Under the pieces are notes generated by a model. That model did no database searches and was not told the DNA's origin. It worked only from the letters and a program-made list of their open reading frames with translations. From Bacteroidota bacterium (GTDB lineage Bacteria; Bacteroidota; Bacteroidia; Chitinophagales; Chitinophagaceae), in the NCBI GenBank assembly GCA_028877005.1, contig JAGWPI010000395.1, forward strand, positions 1 to 31,070: 31,070 nucleotides of DNA, given 5' to 3'. The translations under genes were made by a program, and so were the position numbers. Below, piece by piece: positions 16,649-25,171 of this stretch. Position 1 is the stretch's first letter; each line of letters starts with the position of its first letter.

Positions 16649-17185
16649 TTATTGTTTCGGGCAATCATTGGCATCGGCAAACCATCCGGCATAAAAAGTA
16701 TAATTATGGGCAATGCGATTAATTTCTCCTTCTAATAATTCCTGCGATACTTCTTTTACCTTTTTGGCCGGTACGCCGGCATATACACAACCCGCCTCTA
16801 CCACTGTTCCTTCTAACACTACTGCACCGGCAGCAATTACCGCATTGCTGTGTACAATGCAACGATCCATTACAATGGCACCCATGCCAATCAATACATT
16901 GTCGTGCACTGTGCAGCCATGTACAATGGCATTGTGCCCTATAGATACATTATTGCCAATAACTGTGGCATTTTTTTGATAGGTACAGTGTATTACAGCA
17001 CCGTCCTGCACATTTACGCCATTGCCCAGGGTAATGGAGTTTACATCGCCACGAATTACTGCATTAAACCAAACACTGCATTGGTTACCCATTACCACTT
17101 TACCTACAATAGTGGCATTGGGTGCCACAAAACAGTGTTGTCCAAATTGCGGATGCACATTTTCAACGGGAAGTATGATAGCCAT
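16649..17185 (-). CDS. gamma-carbonic-anhydrase-like hexapeptide-repeat protein
   Basis: The 178-residue protein is a left-handed beta-helix made of about eight imperfect hexapeptide turns (residues 14-125) followed by a C-terminal helix. The gamma-carbonic-anhydrase metal ligands are all there: H66 (AVIHCT), H84 and H89 (GHNAIVHGC), with R45 and D47 in the RGD turn. It belongs to the YrdA/PaaY/CaiE-type group, in which some members hydrate CO2 and others have no known reaction. As a trimer it would be soluble in the cytoplasm, since there is no signal peptide. The gene is divergent from the aminotransferase gene, with a strong 10-bp inverted repeat between them. Confidence 0.88.
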   Translation of the reverse strand: MAIILPVENVHPQFGQHCFVAPNATIVGKVVMGNQCSVWFNAVIRGDVNSITLGNGVNVQDGAVIHCTYQKNATVIGNNVSIGHNAIVHGCTVHDNVLIGMGAIVMDRCIVHSNAVIAAGAVVLEGTVVEAGCVYAGVPAKKVKEVSQELLEGEINRIAHNYTFYAGWFADANDCPKQ

Positions 17186-17209
17186 AATAAATTGTTAGAT
17201 AACTTTTTT

Positions 17210-17240
17210 TTATACATTCAATCACTGGCCGAATGTATAA
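17210..17240. promoter_or_regulatory. 10-bp perfect inverted repeat in a divergent promoter region
   Basis: TTATACATTC (17210-17219) and GAATGTATAA (17231-17240) form a perfect dyad around 11 bases. It lies 25 bases upstream of the gamma-carbonic-anhydrase-like gene and 37 bases upstream of the aminotransferase start. No T-run follows the hairpin in either direction, so an operator for a dimeric regulator is more likely than a terminator. Confidence 0.55.
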
Positions 17241-17277
17241 CTTCGTTTTCTATTTTCAAAGCTATTGTAAACTTGGT

Positions 17278-18468
17278 ATGAATTATAGGCAACTTTTTTT
17301 ACAACACATTGCACAAACCTCACAATCGCCCATTGGTATTGAAATGCAGCGGGCACATGGTATTTATTTATTTGATGTACATGGCAAGGAATATATAGAC
17401 GGTATTTCGGGCTTTAGTGTGGCCAATATTGGACATAGCCATCCCAAAGTAGTAAATGCCGTGCAGCAACAGGCATCGGAATATATGCACCTGATTGTGT
17501 ATGGCGAGTTTATTCAGCAACCACAGGTGGCTTATGCTAAATTATTAACCGATTATTTGCCTACTACATTAAACTGCGTGTATTTTACCAATAGTGGTGC
17601 AGAAGCTACAGAAGGCGCCATGAAATTGGCCAAACGTGTTACCGGGCGTACCAAAATACTGGCATTTCACAATGCTTATCATGGTAGTACGCAGGGGGCT
17701 TTAAGTATAATGGGTAGCGAATATTGGCGCAATGCATACCGACCTTTATTACCGGAAGTATACCATCTTACTTATGGAAGTGAAGCCGCCATAGCAGCTA
17801 TTGATGCACAAACCGCTTGTGTAGTGGTAGAAATGGTGCAAGCCGAAGCGGGTATTGTATCTGCTGATAATGCTTGGCTGCAAGCTTTGCGTGCACAATG
17901 CACTGCCCATGGGGTAATGCTGATTGCCGATGAAATACAATCGGGTTTTGGCCGAACAGGCAGCTTATGGGCTTTTGAACAAACCGGTATTGTACCCGAT
18001 ATTTTATTGCTGGGCAAAGCTTTGGGTGGCGGTATGCCTTTAGGCGCCTTTATTGCGGATAAAACTTATATGGAATTGTTAACACACAATCCTGTATTGG
18101 GCCATATTACCACATTTGGCGGTCACCCTGTTTCTTGTGCTGCGGGTAAAGCCGCATTGGAAGTGCTGTTAGAGCAGCAATGGATTAAATGGGTGAAGGA
18201 AAAAGAAATGTATTTGAAAAATTACCTTCAACATCCTGCTATTAAAACCATTCGTAGTGCGGGTTTATGGATGGCTGTAGAATTTGATAGTTTTGAAACC
18301 AATCAAAAAGTCATTCACCAATGTATTCAACATGGTTTAATTACAGATTGGTTTTTGTTTAGGCCGCAAGCTATGCGGATAGCCCCGCCACTCTGTATTC
18401 AGAAAAAAGAATTAAAAAAAATAGCAGGTATTATTTTGCAAAGTATTCGTGATACAGGGGTTGCATAA
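17278..18468 (+). CDS. class III PLP-dependent aminotransferase
   Basis: The start is set at the ATG at 17278 (396 residues); the upstream frame to 17233 lies partly within an inverted repeat. The fold-type I motifs are complete: SGAEATEGAMKLAKR at 106-120, the H-N-A-Y-H-G-S-T loop at 131-138, the pyridine-nitrogen aspartate D218 in IADEIQSGFGRTG, and the Schiff-base lysine K247 in LLLGKALGGGMPLGAF. The class covers ornithine, acetylornithine and 4-aminobutyrate aminotransferases. Similar Bacteroidota proteins are listed only as 'aspartate aminotransferase family'. No arginine or polyamine gene lies nearby, so the substrate is left open. It is probably a single-gene unit, convergent with bshA. 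Confidence 0.9.
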   Translation: MNYRQLFLQHIAQTSQSPIGIEMQRAHGIYLFDVHGKEYIDGISGFSVANIGHSHPKVVNAVQQQASEYMHLIVYGEFIQQPQVAYAKLLTDYLPTTLNCVYFTNSGAEATEGAMKLAKRVTGRTKILAFHNAYHGSTQGALSIMGSEYWRNAYRPLLPEVYHLTYGSEAAIAAIDAQTACVVVEMVQAEAGIVSADNAWLQALRAQCTAHGVMLIADEIQSGFGRTGSLWAFEQTGIVPDILLLGKALGGGMPLGAFIADKTYMELLTHNPVLGHITTFGGHPVSCAAGKAALEVLLEQQWIKWVKEKEMYLKNYLQHPAIKTIRSAGLWMAVEFDSFETNQKVIHQCIQHGLITDWFLFRPQAMRIAPPLCIQKKELKKIAGIILQSIRDTGVA

Positions 18469-18579
18469 ACTTTTTTCTACGCAAACTAAACGCGCTATAA
18501 CGGCACAGCATTGATGCTAATAATTACTGTTGATAGTATAAGGATAAAGTAACTATGCTACAACCCATGCTTGGTTAAT

Positions 18580-19746
18580 TTATTCTTCTGAGGTGTGCTG
18601 TAGCTTTGATTCATGAATGGTCATTCGGCAAAATCTACTATATAATTTTTCGTATTGGGGAATAATGTTGGCAATATCAAAATGTTTGGCTTGCTCATAA
18701 GCAGCTAGCTTCATCTTAGTTAATTTATGCTCATCCTTTAAAAGCGTAATAGCAAATTCGCTCATGGCGGCTACATCACCAACATCGGCCATAAAGCCGG
18801 TTTTTCCTTGAATATTTATTTCCGGCAATCCACCTGCGTTAGAACTAATAACCACTACTTTGGCAGCCATAGCTTCTAATGCAGCTAAACCAAAACTTTC
18901 ATATTCGCTGGGTAATAAAAATACATCACTCACGGCTAAAATTTCTTCCATCTGTTCCTGTTTGCCCACAAAACGTACATCATCCATTAAACCCAATGCA
19001 CGCACCAGTTCTTCCATCACCGGCCTTTCAGGCCCATCGCCCACCATTAATAATTTGGCCGGCAAGTATTTACGCACTTCGGCAAAAACTTTAATTACAT
19101 CTTGCACTCGTTTTATTTTTCTGAAATTAGAGGCATGTACCAAAATTTTTTCACCCGCAGGGGCAATTACTTTTTTAAAAGCATCAAATGGTTTTTTATT
19201 AAACCGATGCACATCAACAAAATTGGTAATAACCTCTATGTCTTTGGTAATAGCAAAACTTTTATAGGTTTCTTCTCGCAGGTTCTGCGAAACAGCAGTA
19301 ATGGCATCACTTTCATTAATAGAAAAGGTAACCACAGGCTCATAAGTTTTATCTCTACCTACCAATGTAATATCAGTACCGTGTAAAGTGGTAATAACGG
19401 GTACATTCCGTCCGTTTTTGCTTTTTACAATTTGTTTGGCCATATAGGCTGCCGAGGCATGGGGTATGGCATAGTGTACATGCAATAAATCTAAATCGTG
19501 GTTAATAATTACATCTACCATGGTACTGGCTAAAGCCACTTCATAAGGCGGATAATCGAATAACGGATAGGTGGGTACCCGCACTTCATGGTAAAAAATA
19601 TTGGTATTAAACTCATTCAACCTTACGGGTTGCTGGTAAGTAATAAAATGCACCTGATGACCTTCATCTGCCAATGCCTTGCCCAGCTCTGTAGCCAATA
19701 CACCACTTCCGCCAAAGGTTGGATAACAAACAATACCTATTCGCAT
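18580..19746 (-). CDS. bshA: N-acetyl-alpha-D-glucosaminyl L-malate synthase
   Basis: BshA joins GlcNAc from UDP-GlcNAc to L-malate, the first step of bacillithiol synthesis. I start at the ATG at 19744-19746 (388 residues), because MRIGIVCYPTFGGSGVLATELG is the family's N-terminus; the frame upstream adds ten non-homologous residues. The GT4 features are present: the GGSG loop at 12-15, HVHYAIPHA near 89-97, LHGTDITLVG at 121-130, VGDGPER at 235-241, and the E283-x7-E291 motif in SEYESFGLAALEAM. No bshB or bshC lies in the window. It implies the host makes bacillithiol as its main thiol, which fits several Bacteroidota. Confidence 0.92.
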   Translation of the reverse strand: MRIGIVCYPTFGGSGVLATELGKALADEGHQVHFITYQQPVRLNEFNTNIFYHEVRVPTYPLFDYPPYEVALASTMVDVIINHDLDLLHVHYAIPHASAAYMAKQIVKSKNGRNVPVITTLHGTDITLVGRDKTYEPVVTFSINESDAITAVSQNLREETYKSFAITKDIEVITNFVDVHRFNKKPFDAFKKVIAPAGEKILVHASNFRKIKRVQDVIKVFAEVRKYLPAKLLMVGDGPERPVMEELVRALGLMDDVRFVGKQEQMEEILAVSDVFLLPSEYESFGLAALEAMAAKVVVISSNAGGLPEINIQGKTGFMADVGDVAAMSEFAITLLKDEHKLTKMKLAAYEQAKHFDIANIIPQYEKLYSRFCRMTIHESKLQHTSEE

Positions 19747-19776
19747 ATTTTTTCTATTAATTGTGCTAAGTAACAA

Positions 19777-20109
19777 CTATTTATCTTTTCAGTTCAATTA
19801 TTTGCCATCAGTTTTTGTGGGCTAATAATATATTAACATTTATCACCTGCAAAATTGTCAGGTTAAATAGCCAAGCTTTTTGCTCCAATCTCTCTTTTTT
19901 TAACAGGACCAATGGGTATTTTTTATGGCTTTTGTTCTACACCGCTTCGAGACAGGTTCGACTCAACAGCGTTGCGTAACGCTGTAAACCCGAATTTAAA
20001 TGGGCGATGGGTGCTTTTTGTTGCAATAAATGAATGGTAATTTTGATTATCTTTATACAGTAAATTGGCTATGGCCATATGCATATTTGTCACTTTTAAC
20101 CCTACCGGA
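19777..20109. other. 333-base non-coding gap between bshA and the peptidase gene
   Basis: No gene is supported. The gap carries the bshA promoter at its left end and the peptidase promoter at its right end; TATCTTTA near 20049 resembles a -7 element. Its middle (about 19940-19990) differs in texture: TTCGAGACAGGTTCGA followed by a GC-rich hairpin. That part may be a dispersed repeat. Confidence 0.4.
19966..19985. repeat. 8-bp GC-rich hairpin
   Basis: ACAGCGTT (19966-19973) and AACGCTGT (19978-19985) pair perfectly around a GCGT loop. It follows a TTCGA-ACAGG-TTCGA-like stretch. No T-run follows, so a terminator is unlikely. It could be part of a small repeated element or a structured leader of the peptidase transcript. 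Confidence 0.4.
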
Positions 20110-21483
20110 ATGCGGATGAAAAAATTAATTTTTGCTATAGGTATTTGGCCCTGTTTTGTATTGGCACAGCCCAAAACCGATAGTTTATTCCTGCAACAAT
20201 TATCCAATAATGTGCTAACGCAAGGCAAGGCCTATGATTTATTGCACCAACTCACCAAACAAATTGGGGGTAGGTTGGCAGGATCGCCTCAGTTTATGCA
20301 AGCCGTACTTTGGGGCCAACAGGCCATGCACATGATGGGAGCCGATACCGTTTATTTGCAAAAGTGTATGGTACCTCATTGGGTGCGTGGCGGCAAGGAT
20401 AAAGCCACCATTGTGCAAATAGGCAATCATACCGTAAATAGGCCTTTATCGGTTACTGCACTGGGTAATTCATTAGGTACGAAACCGGGGGGTATTACAG
20501 CTCCCGTATTGGCCGTACGCGATTTTGCCGACTTAGAAGCACACCATGCAGAAGCCAAGGGAAAAATTGTATTTTTTAATTATCCTTTTAATCCTACCTA
20601 CATCATTCCCGGTAAAGCTTATGGCGAATCGGGTGCTTACCGGCGCAATGGGGCGGCCATAGCAGCCAAATATGGTGCTGTGGGTATTGTTATTCGTTCT
20701 TTAAGCGGTGCAACTGATAATTATGCCCATACCGGCACCATGAACTACCAAGATTCTTTGCCCAAAATACCGGCAGCTGCATTGGGTTTACAGGATGCAG
20801 ACAGCTTATTTGCTTGGTGCCGGCGTATGCCTGTACAATTGCACTTGGAAACACATGGGTATTTTTTACCGGATACCATTGGGTATAATGTGATAGGTGT
20901 TTTAAAAGGAACAGCATTACCGCAGCAATACATTACGGTTGGCGGGCATTTAGATAGTTGGGATGAGGGGGAAGGGGCACATGATGATGGTGCCGGTGTG
21001 GTGCAAACCCTAGAGGTATTGCGGGCATTTAAAGCAACAGAATATAAGCCTACCCATAGTATATATTTTGTTTTATTTGCCAATGAAGAAAATGGTTTGC
21101 GTGGGGGCAATGAATATGCCCGTGTAGCTGCATTGCAAAACACTACACCCATATTTGCCCTGGAAAGTGATGAGGGTGGTTTTACACCACGTGGTTTTGC
21201 TTGTAGTGCTACGCCTGAACAATTTGCTTTATTGAAAAGTTGGATTCCTTTATTACAACCATATGGTACAGATAGAATAAATGCCGGAGGAGGTGGGGCT
21301 GATATTGGCCCATTGGCTCGCCACTTTTCAATACCCGTTTGTGGTTTAATGCCCGATAATCAACGCTATTTTGATATACACCACACCAAAGCCGATGTAT
21401 TTGAGGCAGTAAATAAAAGAGAATTATTATTGGGCGCCATTAATATGGCAGGGTTGGTGTATCTTGTAGACAAATATTTTTAA
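20110..21483 (+). CDS. M28-family metallopeptidase with PA insert
   Basis: A secreted zinc aminopeptidase or carboxypeptidase of family M28, 457 residues from the ATG at 20110 (the ATG at 20116 is an equally good start). The signal peptide ends at VLAQ (17-20). A protease-associated-type insert lies at about 125-230 (GGITAPVLAV, GKIVFFNYPF, YGAVGIVIRS). The two-zinc site is complete: H280 and D282 (GGHLDSW), D292 (GAHDDGAG), E326/E327 (FANEENG), D354 (LESDEGG) and H424 or H425 (DIHHTKAD). It should act in the periplasm or outside the cell on short peptides. No C-terminal sorting domain is present. A small membrane protein gene begins 1 base after the stop. Confidence 0.9.
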   Translation: MRMKKLIFAIGIWPCFVLAQPKTDSLFLQQLSNNVLTQGKAYDLLHQLTKQIGGRLAGSPQFMQAVLWGQQAMHMMGADTVYLQKCMVPHWVRGGKDKATIVQIGNHTVNRPLSVTALGNSLGTKPGGITAPVLAVRDFADLEAHHAEAKGKIVFFNYPFNPTYIIPGKAYGESGAYRRNGAAIAAKYGAVGIVIRSLSGATDNYAHTGTMNYQDSLPKIPAAALGLQDADSLFAWCRRMPVQLHLETHGYFLPDTIGYNVIGVLKGTALPQQYITVGGHLDSWDEGEGAHDDGAGVVQTLEVLRAFKATEYKPTHSIYFVLFANEENGLRGGNEYARVAALQNTTPIFALESDEGGFTPRGFACSATPEQFALLKSWIPLLQPYGTDRINAGGGGADIGPLARHFSIPVCGLMPDNQRYFDIHHTKADVFEAVNKRELLLGAINMAGLVYLVDKYF

Positions 21484-21484
21484 T

Positions 21485-21877
21485 ATGAAAGCAAAAAAAT
21501 GGCTGCGAAATGCCCTTATTATATTGGTCATTATAGGTGCAGGTTGGTTTTATTGGCACTTTTATTTTGTGTTTGCTACCGGTACTAAAGCAGGTGTTTT
21601 AAATACCTTTCAACACAAAGGCATTGTTTTTAAAACCTATGAAGGTAAACTGATACAGAGCGGATTTAAAGCCAATGTACAAAGCAATGAGTTTTCTTTT
21701 AGTGTTACCGATCCGAAAGTGGCTGCTATATTAGAAAAAAATTCAGGACGTGATATGAACCTGCATTACAAACTTTACCTTGGCGCATTGCCTTGGCGCG
21801 GTATGCAAAAATTTATTGTAGACAGTGTTATTGAAATACGCGGCGTGGCCGGCGTAGGCAATATTGAAGCCAATTAA
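21485..21877 (+). CDS. small single-pass membrane protein, uncharacterised
   Basis: The 130-residue protein has one N-terminal membrane helix (LIILVIIGAGWFYWHFYFVF, about 11-31) and a periplasmic domain with TGTKAGVLNTFQHKGIVFKTYEGKL (about 32-56), EFSFSVTDPKVAAIL (70-84) and LHYKLYLGALPWRGMQKF. I recall this family across Bacteroidota, often wrongly labelled '6-phosphogluconate dehydrogenase'; it has no Rossmann motif and cannot be that enzyme. The role is unknown. It begins 1 base after the M28 peptidase stop and is probably coupled to it. Confidence 0.7.
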   Translation: MKAKKWLRNALIILVIIGAGWFYWHFYFVFATGTKAGVLNTFQHKGIVFKTYEGKLIQSGFKANVQSNEFSFSVTDPKVAAILEKNSGRDMNLHYKLYLGALPWRGMQKFIVDSVIEIRGVAGVGNIEAN

Positions 21878-21975
21878 ACCCATCACCAATAGTCATTGAT
21901 TATTTTTTTGTTATTTGTTAAAAAAGCCCCTGCAACACTTCATACAAATGCATGAAATATTGCAAATTTAAATGG

Positions 21976-21983
21976 CATCTTTG
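21976..21983 (+). promoter_or_regulatory. putative -7 element CATCTTTG of the TonB receptor operon
   Basis: CATCTTTG differs from TAnnTTTG only in its first base and is followed by C, as often seen. It falls 4 bases after an in-frame ATG (21972) of the receptor gene. If it is the promoter, transcription begins near 21990 and the protein must start later, at the ATG at 22044, which is exactly where a proper signal peptide begins. Confidence 0.4.
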
Positions 21984-22043
21984 CCCAATCTTAAACTAAA
22001 CTTGGCGTTAATTGTTGCAATTGCTACTAAAAATAACGGAATT

Positions 22044-24386
22044 ATGGGGAAACGTGGCTTTTTAAAGGGTTGGCTTTTATTGTTATTGATTGGTTTCACT
22101 ACGGAAATATGGGCACAATCTAAATTTACTTTAAATGGTGTGGTACGCGACCAATCATCCGGCGAGTTGCTGATTGGCGCCGTTATTCAGTTAAAAGAAC
22201 TACCCGGTATTGGTGTTACCAGCAATGCTTATGGTTTTTATTCTATTACCGTAAAGGCGGGTACGTATACGGTAATGATTCGGTATGCGGGCTACGAAAC
22301 CCTTACCCAAGTCATTACTTTTAACCAAAACCGTGAATTGAATTTTAATTTGGTTCCTATTGCCAATAACCTGCAAGAAGTAGTGGTTTCTACCAAAAAG
22401 AAAAATGAAAATGTGGCCAGACCCCTTATGGGGGTTGATAAACTAAATATGCGTGAGGTAAATGAATTACCGGTATTGTTGGGCGAAAAAGATATTTTAA
22501 AATCTATTCAATTATTACCGGGCATTAAATCGGCCGGCGATGGCAATAGTGGTTTTTTTGTTCGGGGTGGCGGTGCCGACCAAAATTTAATTTTATTGGA
22601 TGAAGCTCCAGTATACAATGCCTCTCATTTATTAGGCTTTTTTTCTACCTTTAATTCAGATGCTATTAAAGATGTTACTGTTTATAAAGGCGGTATGCCG
22701 GCACAATATGGTGGCCGACTTAGTAGTGTGGTAGATATTAAAATGAAAGATGGGAATGATAAGGCCTACCATGTAGATGGGGGTGTGGGACTTATTTCAT
22801 CTAGATTAACAGTAGAGGGCCCCATTGCCAAAAATAAAGGTTCATTTATTATCAGTGGCCGTAGAACCTATGCCGATTTGTTTTTAAAACTTTCACCCGA
22901 CACGGCTATTAATACCAATACCTTATATTTTTACGATTTAAACCTAAAAGCCAATTATACCCTTAACAAAAAAAATCATTTATACCTATCGGGTTACTTT
23001 GGTAGAGATGTATTAGGTTTTGGCCAAACTTTTGGCAGCGATTGGGGTAATACTACCGGTACCCTGCGTTGGAACCATATTGTAAGCAATAAATTATTTT
23101 CAAACACATCCCTCATTTTTAGCAATTATAATTATGTAATACGCATAAAATCGGGTACCGACCAATTTAAAATTACTTCTAAAATTCAAGACTTCAATCT
23201 AAAACAAGATTTTGACTATTTTATTAACAACAATAATAAAATAAAATTTGGCGGCAATATTATTCATCATACAGTATCGCCGGGTGCTATTACCGCTACA
23301 GCTACCTCTAACTTGCAAAGTGCTACTATTCAAAACCGCTATTCTTATGAAAGTGCATTGTATGTATCGCATGAGCTGAGTTTTAATGACAAATGGAATA
23401 TTGTTTATGGATTACGCCTTTCTAATTTATCGGCTGTAGGGCCGGGTAATTATTACCAATACGATAGTAATGGTAATACCATTGATACCATTCATGTACC
23501 CAAAGGCAAGGCCGTTGCTAGTTACTGGAATTTAGAGCCTCGTTTTAGTGCCAGTTATTTATTAAATACCTTTACTTCTTTAAAATTCTCTTACAACCGA
23601 AATGTGCAAAATTTGCATTTGTTAAGTAATTCAACAGTGGGTGCACCCACTGATTTGTGGTTACCTAGTACCAACAATGTAAAACCGGAAATAGCCGACC
23701 AAGTAGCCATTGGGTATTACAAAAATTCAAAAAATCAGGTATATGAATTTTCGGTAGAAACTTATTATAAATGGTTACAAAACCAAATTGATTATAAAAA
23801 TGGCGCAGATTTACAAGCCAATGATAATGTAGAGAATGAATTGGTATATGGTGTGGGTAGGGCCTATGGTATAGAGTTTTTTGCAAAAAAGAAAGTGGGC
23901 AATTTAACAGGATGGATTGGTTACACCCTTTCACGCACAGAAAGAAAATTTGATGCCATAAATAATGGACAATATTTTCCAGCTAGGCAAGACCAAACAC
24001 ATGCCATTACCATAGTGGGTATATACCAACTAAATAAAAGGTGGACTTTTTCTGCCAATTGGGTATACAATACCGGCAATGCAGTTACTTTCCCCAGCGG
24101 TAAATACCGTGTAAATAACCAAACTACTTTTTTATACACTGAGCGTAATGGCTACCGCATGCCTGCCTATCATCGTTTAGATATAGCTGCAACCGTACAA
24201 AATAAAAAAAATCCATACCGTAAATACCAAAGTAGTTTTACGTTTGGCGTATATAATGTGTATGGCCGCGAAAATCCCTATTTTATTACGTTTATTGATG
24301 ATCCCAATAATCCCAATAAAACGGTGGCACAACAAACTTCTCTATTCCGATTTATTCCCAGTATTACCTGGAACTTTAAATTTTAA
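22044..24386 (+). CDS. TonB-dependent receptor with carboxypeptidase-like domain
   Basis: An outer-membrane active transporter of 780 residues from the ATG at 22044. The signal peptide ends at IWAQ (about residue 25). A CarboxypepD_reg-like domain follows (FTLNGVVRDQSSGELLIGAVIQL ... NLVPIANNLQEVVV, about 28-115), then the plug (LPGIKSAGDGNSGFFVRGGGADQNLILLDEAPVYNASHLLGFF, about 150-200; KGGMPAQYGGRLSSVVDI, about 218-235) and a 22-strand-type barrel ending in ITWNFKF. The plug's FVRGGGADQNLILLD block marks the Bacteroidota group that pairs with a DUF4249 lipoprotein, which indeed starts 4 bases after the stop. The ligand is unknown; no catabolic genes lie near to hint at it. The earlier ATG at 21972 would add 24 residues before the signal. 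Confidence 0.92.
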   Translation: MGKRGFLKGWLLLLLIGFTTEIWAQSKFTLNGVVRDQSSGELLIGAVIQLKELPGIGVTSNAYGFYSITVKAGTYTVMIRYAGYETLTQVITFNQNRELNFNLVPIANNLQEVVVSTKKKNENVARPLMGVDKLNMREVNELPVLLGEKDILKSIQLLPGIKSAGDGNSGFFVRGGGADQNLILLDEAPVYNASHLLGFFSTFNSDAIKDVTVYKGGMPAQYGGRLSSVVDIKMKDGNDKAYHVDGGVGLISSRLTVEGPIAKNKGSFIISGRRTYADLFLKLSPDTAINTNTLYFYDLNLKANYTLNKKNHLYLSGYFGRDVLGFGQTFGSDWGNTTGTLRWNHIVSNKLFSNTSLIFSNYNYVIRIKSGTDQFKITSKIQDFNLKQDFDYFINNNNKIKFGGNIIHHTVSPGAITATATSNLQSATIQNRYSYESALYVSHELSFNDKWNIVYGLRLSNLSAVGPGNYYQYDSNGNTIDTIHVPKGKAVASYWNLEPRFSASYLLNTFTSLKFSYNRNVQNLHLLSNSTVGAPTDLWLPSTNNVKPEIADQVAIGYYKNSKNQVYEFSVETYYKWLQNQIDYKNGADLQANDNVENELVYGVGRAYGIEFFAKKKVGNLTGWIGYTLSRTERKFDAINNGQYFPARQDQTHAITIVGIYQLNKRWTFSANWVYNTGNAVTFPSGKYRVNNQTTFLYTERNGYRMPAYHRLDIAATVQNKKNPYRKYQSSFTFGVYNVYGRENPYFITFIDDPNNPNKTVAQQTSLFRFIPSITWNFKF

Positions 24387-24390
24387 ACGT

Positions 24391-25167
24391 ATGCGCATTA
24401 TACCAGCTATCTTATTCCTTACAATTGTGCTAATGGTTTCGTGTAAAAAAATTATTAATGTAGATTTAAAAAATGCCCCACCGGCCTTGGTAATTGAAGG
24501 TATGGTTACCAATAGTTCTCCCGCAAAAGTACTTATTTCAAAATCGGTTCGTTTTAGTGCCGATAATGTGTTTCCGGCGGTTACCGATGCATTGGTTACC
24601 ATTACAGATGGTGGGGGTAACGTATACCCATTACTGCAAACAAGTCCGGGTACTTATGTTAATAACAATTTATTGGGTATACCCGGTACTACTTATCGGC
24701 TGCAGGTTATAGAAAATGGAACTACATATACAGCCACATCTACCATGCCGCTTCAGGTTAACTTAGATAGTTTACTGGTATCTAATATTGTTTTTGCTGG
24801 AAAAATCATACCTATTGTTCAGCCCAAATATACCGACCCTGCCAATGTGGCCAATTACTATTGGTTTATACAATACATTAATGGGGTAGAAAATCAGCGC
24901 ATATTTGTGTGGGATGATAATTTAACCAATGGTGGTATATCAACACGTCCTTTAATTGAGCCCGACAGCACCATTAATCCGGGCGATACCATTATGGTAG
25001 AAATGCGTTGTATAGATAAACCCATTTACCAATATGTACGTGGATTACAAGATTTACAAAATAATGCAGCCACGCCGGCTAATCCTACCAGTAATATTAG
25101 TGGCGGGGTATTGGGTTATTTTAGTGCACATACCCGGCAGCGTAAATCGGTAATTATACCACAGTAG
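24391..25167 (+). CDS. DUF4249 lipoprotein, partner of the TonB receptor
   Basis: I start at the ATG at 24391 (258 residues), since MRIIPAILFLTIVLMVSC is a lipoprotein signal with acceptor C18; the frame upstream lies within the receptor gene. The mature chain has the DUF4249 opening (KKIINVDLKNAPPALVIEGMVTNSSPAKVLISKS), then a beta-rich body. In Bacteroidota this lipoprotein follows a TonB-dependent receptor of the FVRGGG type, as here with a 4-base gap. By analogy with SusD-like partners it may help capture the ligand at the cell surface, but this has not been shown to my knowledge. It ends 4 bases from the convergent methyltransferase gene. Confidence 0.85.
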   Translation: MRIIPAILFLTIVLMVSCKKIINVDLKNAPPALVIEGMVTNSSPAKVLISKSVRFSADNVFPAVTDALVTITDGGGNVYPLLQTSPGTYVNNNLLGIPGTTYRLQVIENGTTYTATSTMPLQVNLDSLLVSNIVFAGKIIPIVQPKYTDPANVANYYWFIQYINGVENQRIFVWDDNLTNGGISTRPLIEPDSTINPGDTIMVEMRCIDKPIYQYVRGLQDLQNNAATPANPTSNISGGVLGYFSAHTRQRKSVIIPQ

Positions 25168-25171
25168 TATA

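Noticed and set aside
17278..18468. Naming the aminotransferase argD, rocD or gabT
   Set aside because: Class III motifs do not separate these substrates by eye and no pathway neighbour helps.
19923..20228. 101-residue minus-strand frame in front of and inside the M28 peptidase gene
   Set aside because: About 120 bases lie antisense to the peptidase signal region, there is no start context, and the hairpin repeat lies within it.
21485..21877. 6-phosphogluconate dehydrogenase, as this family is sometimes labelled
   Set aside because: The protein is 130 residues, membrane-anchored, and has no nucleotide-binding motif.
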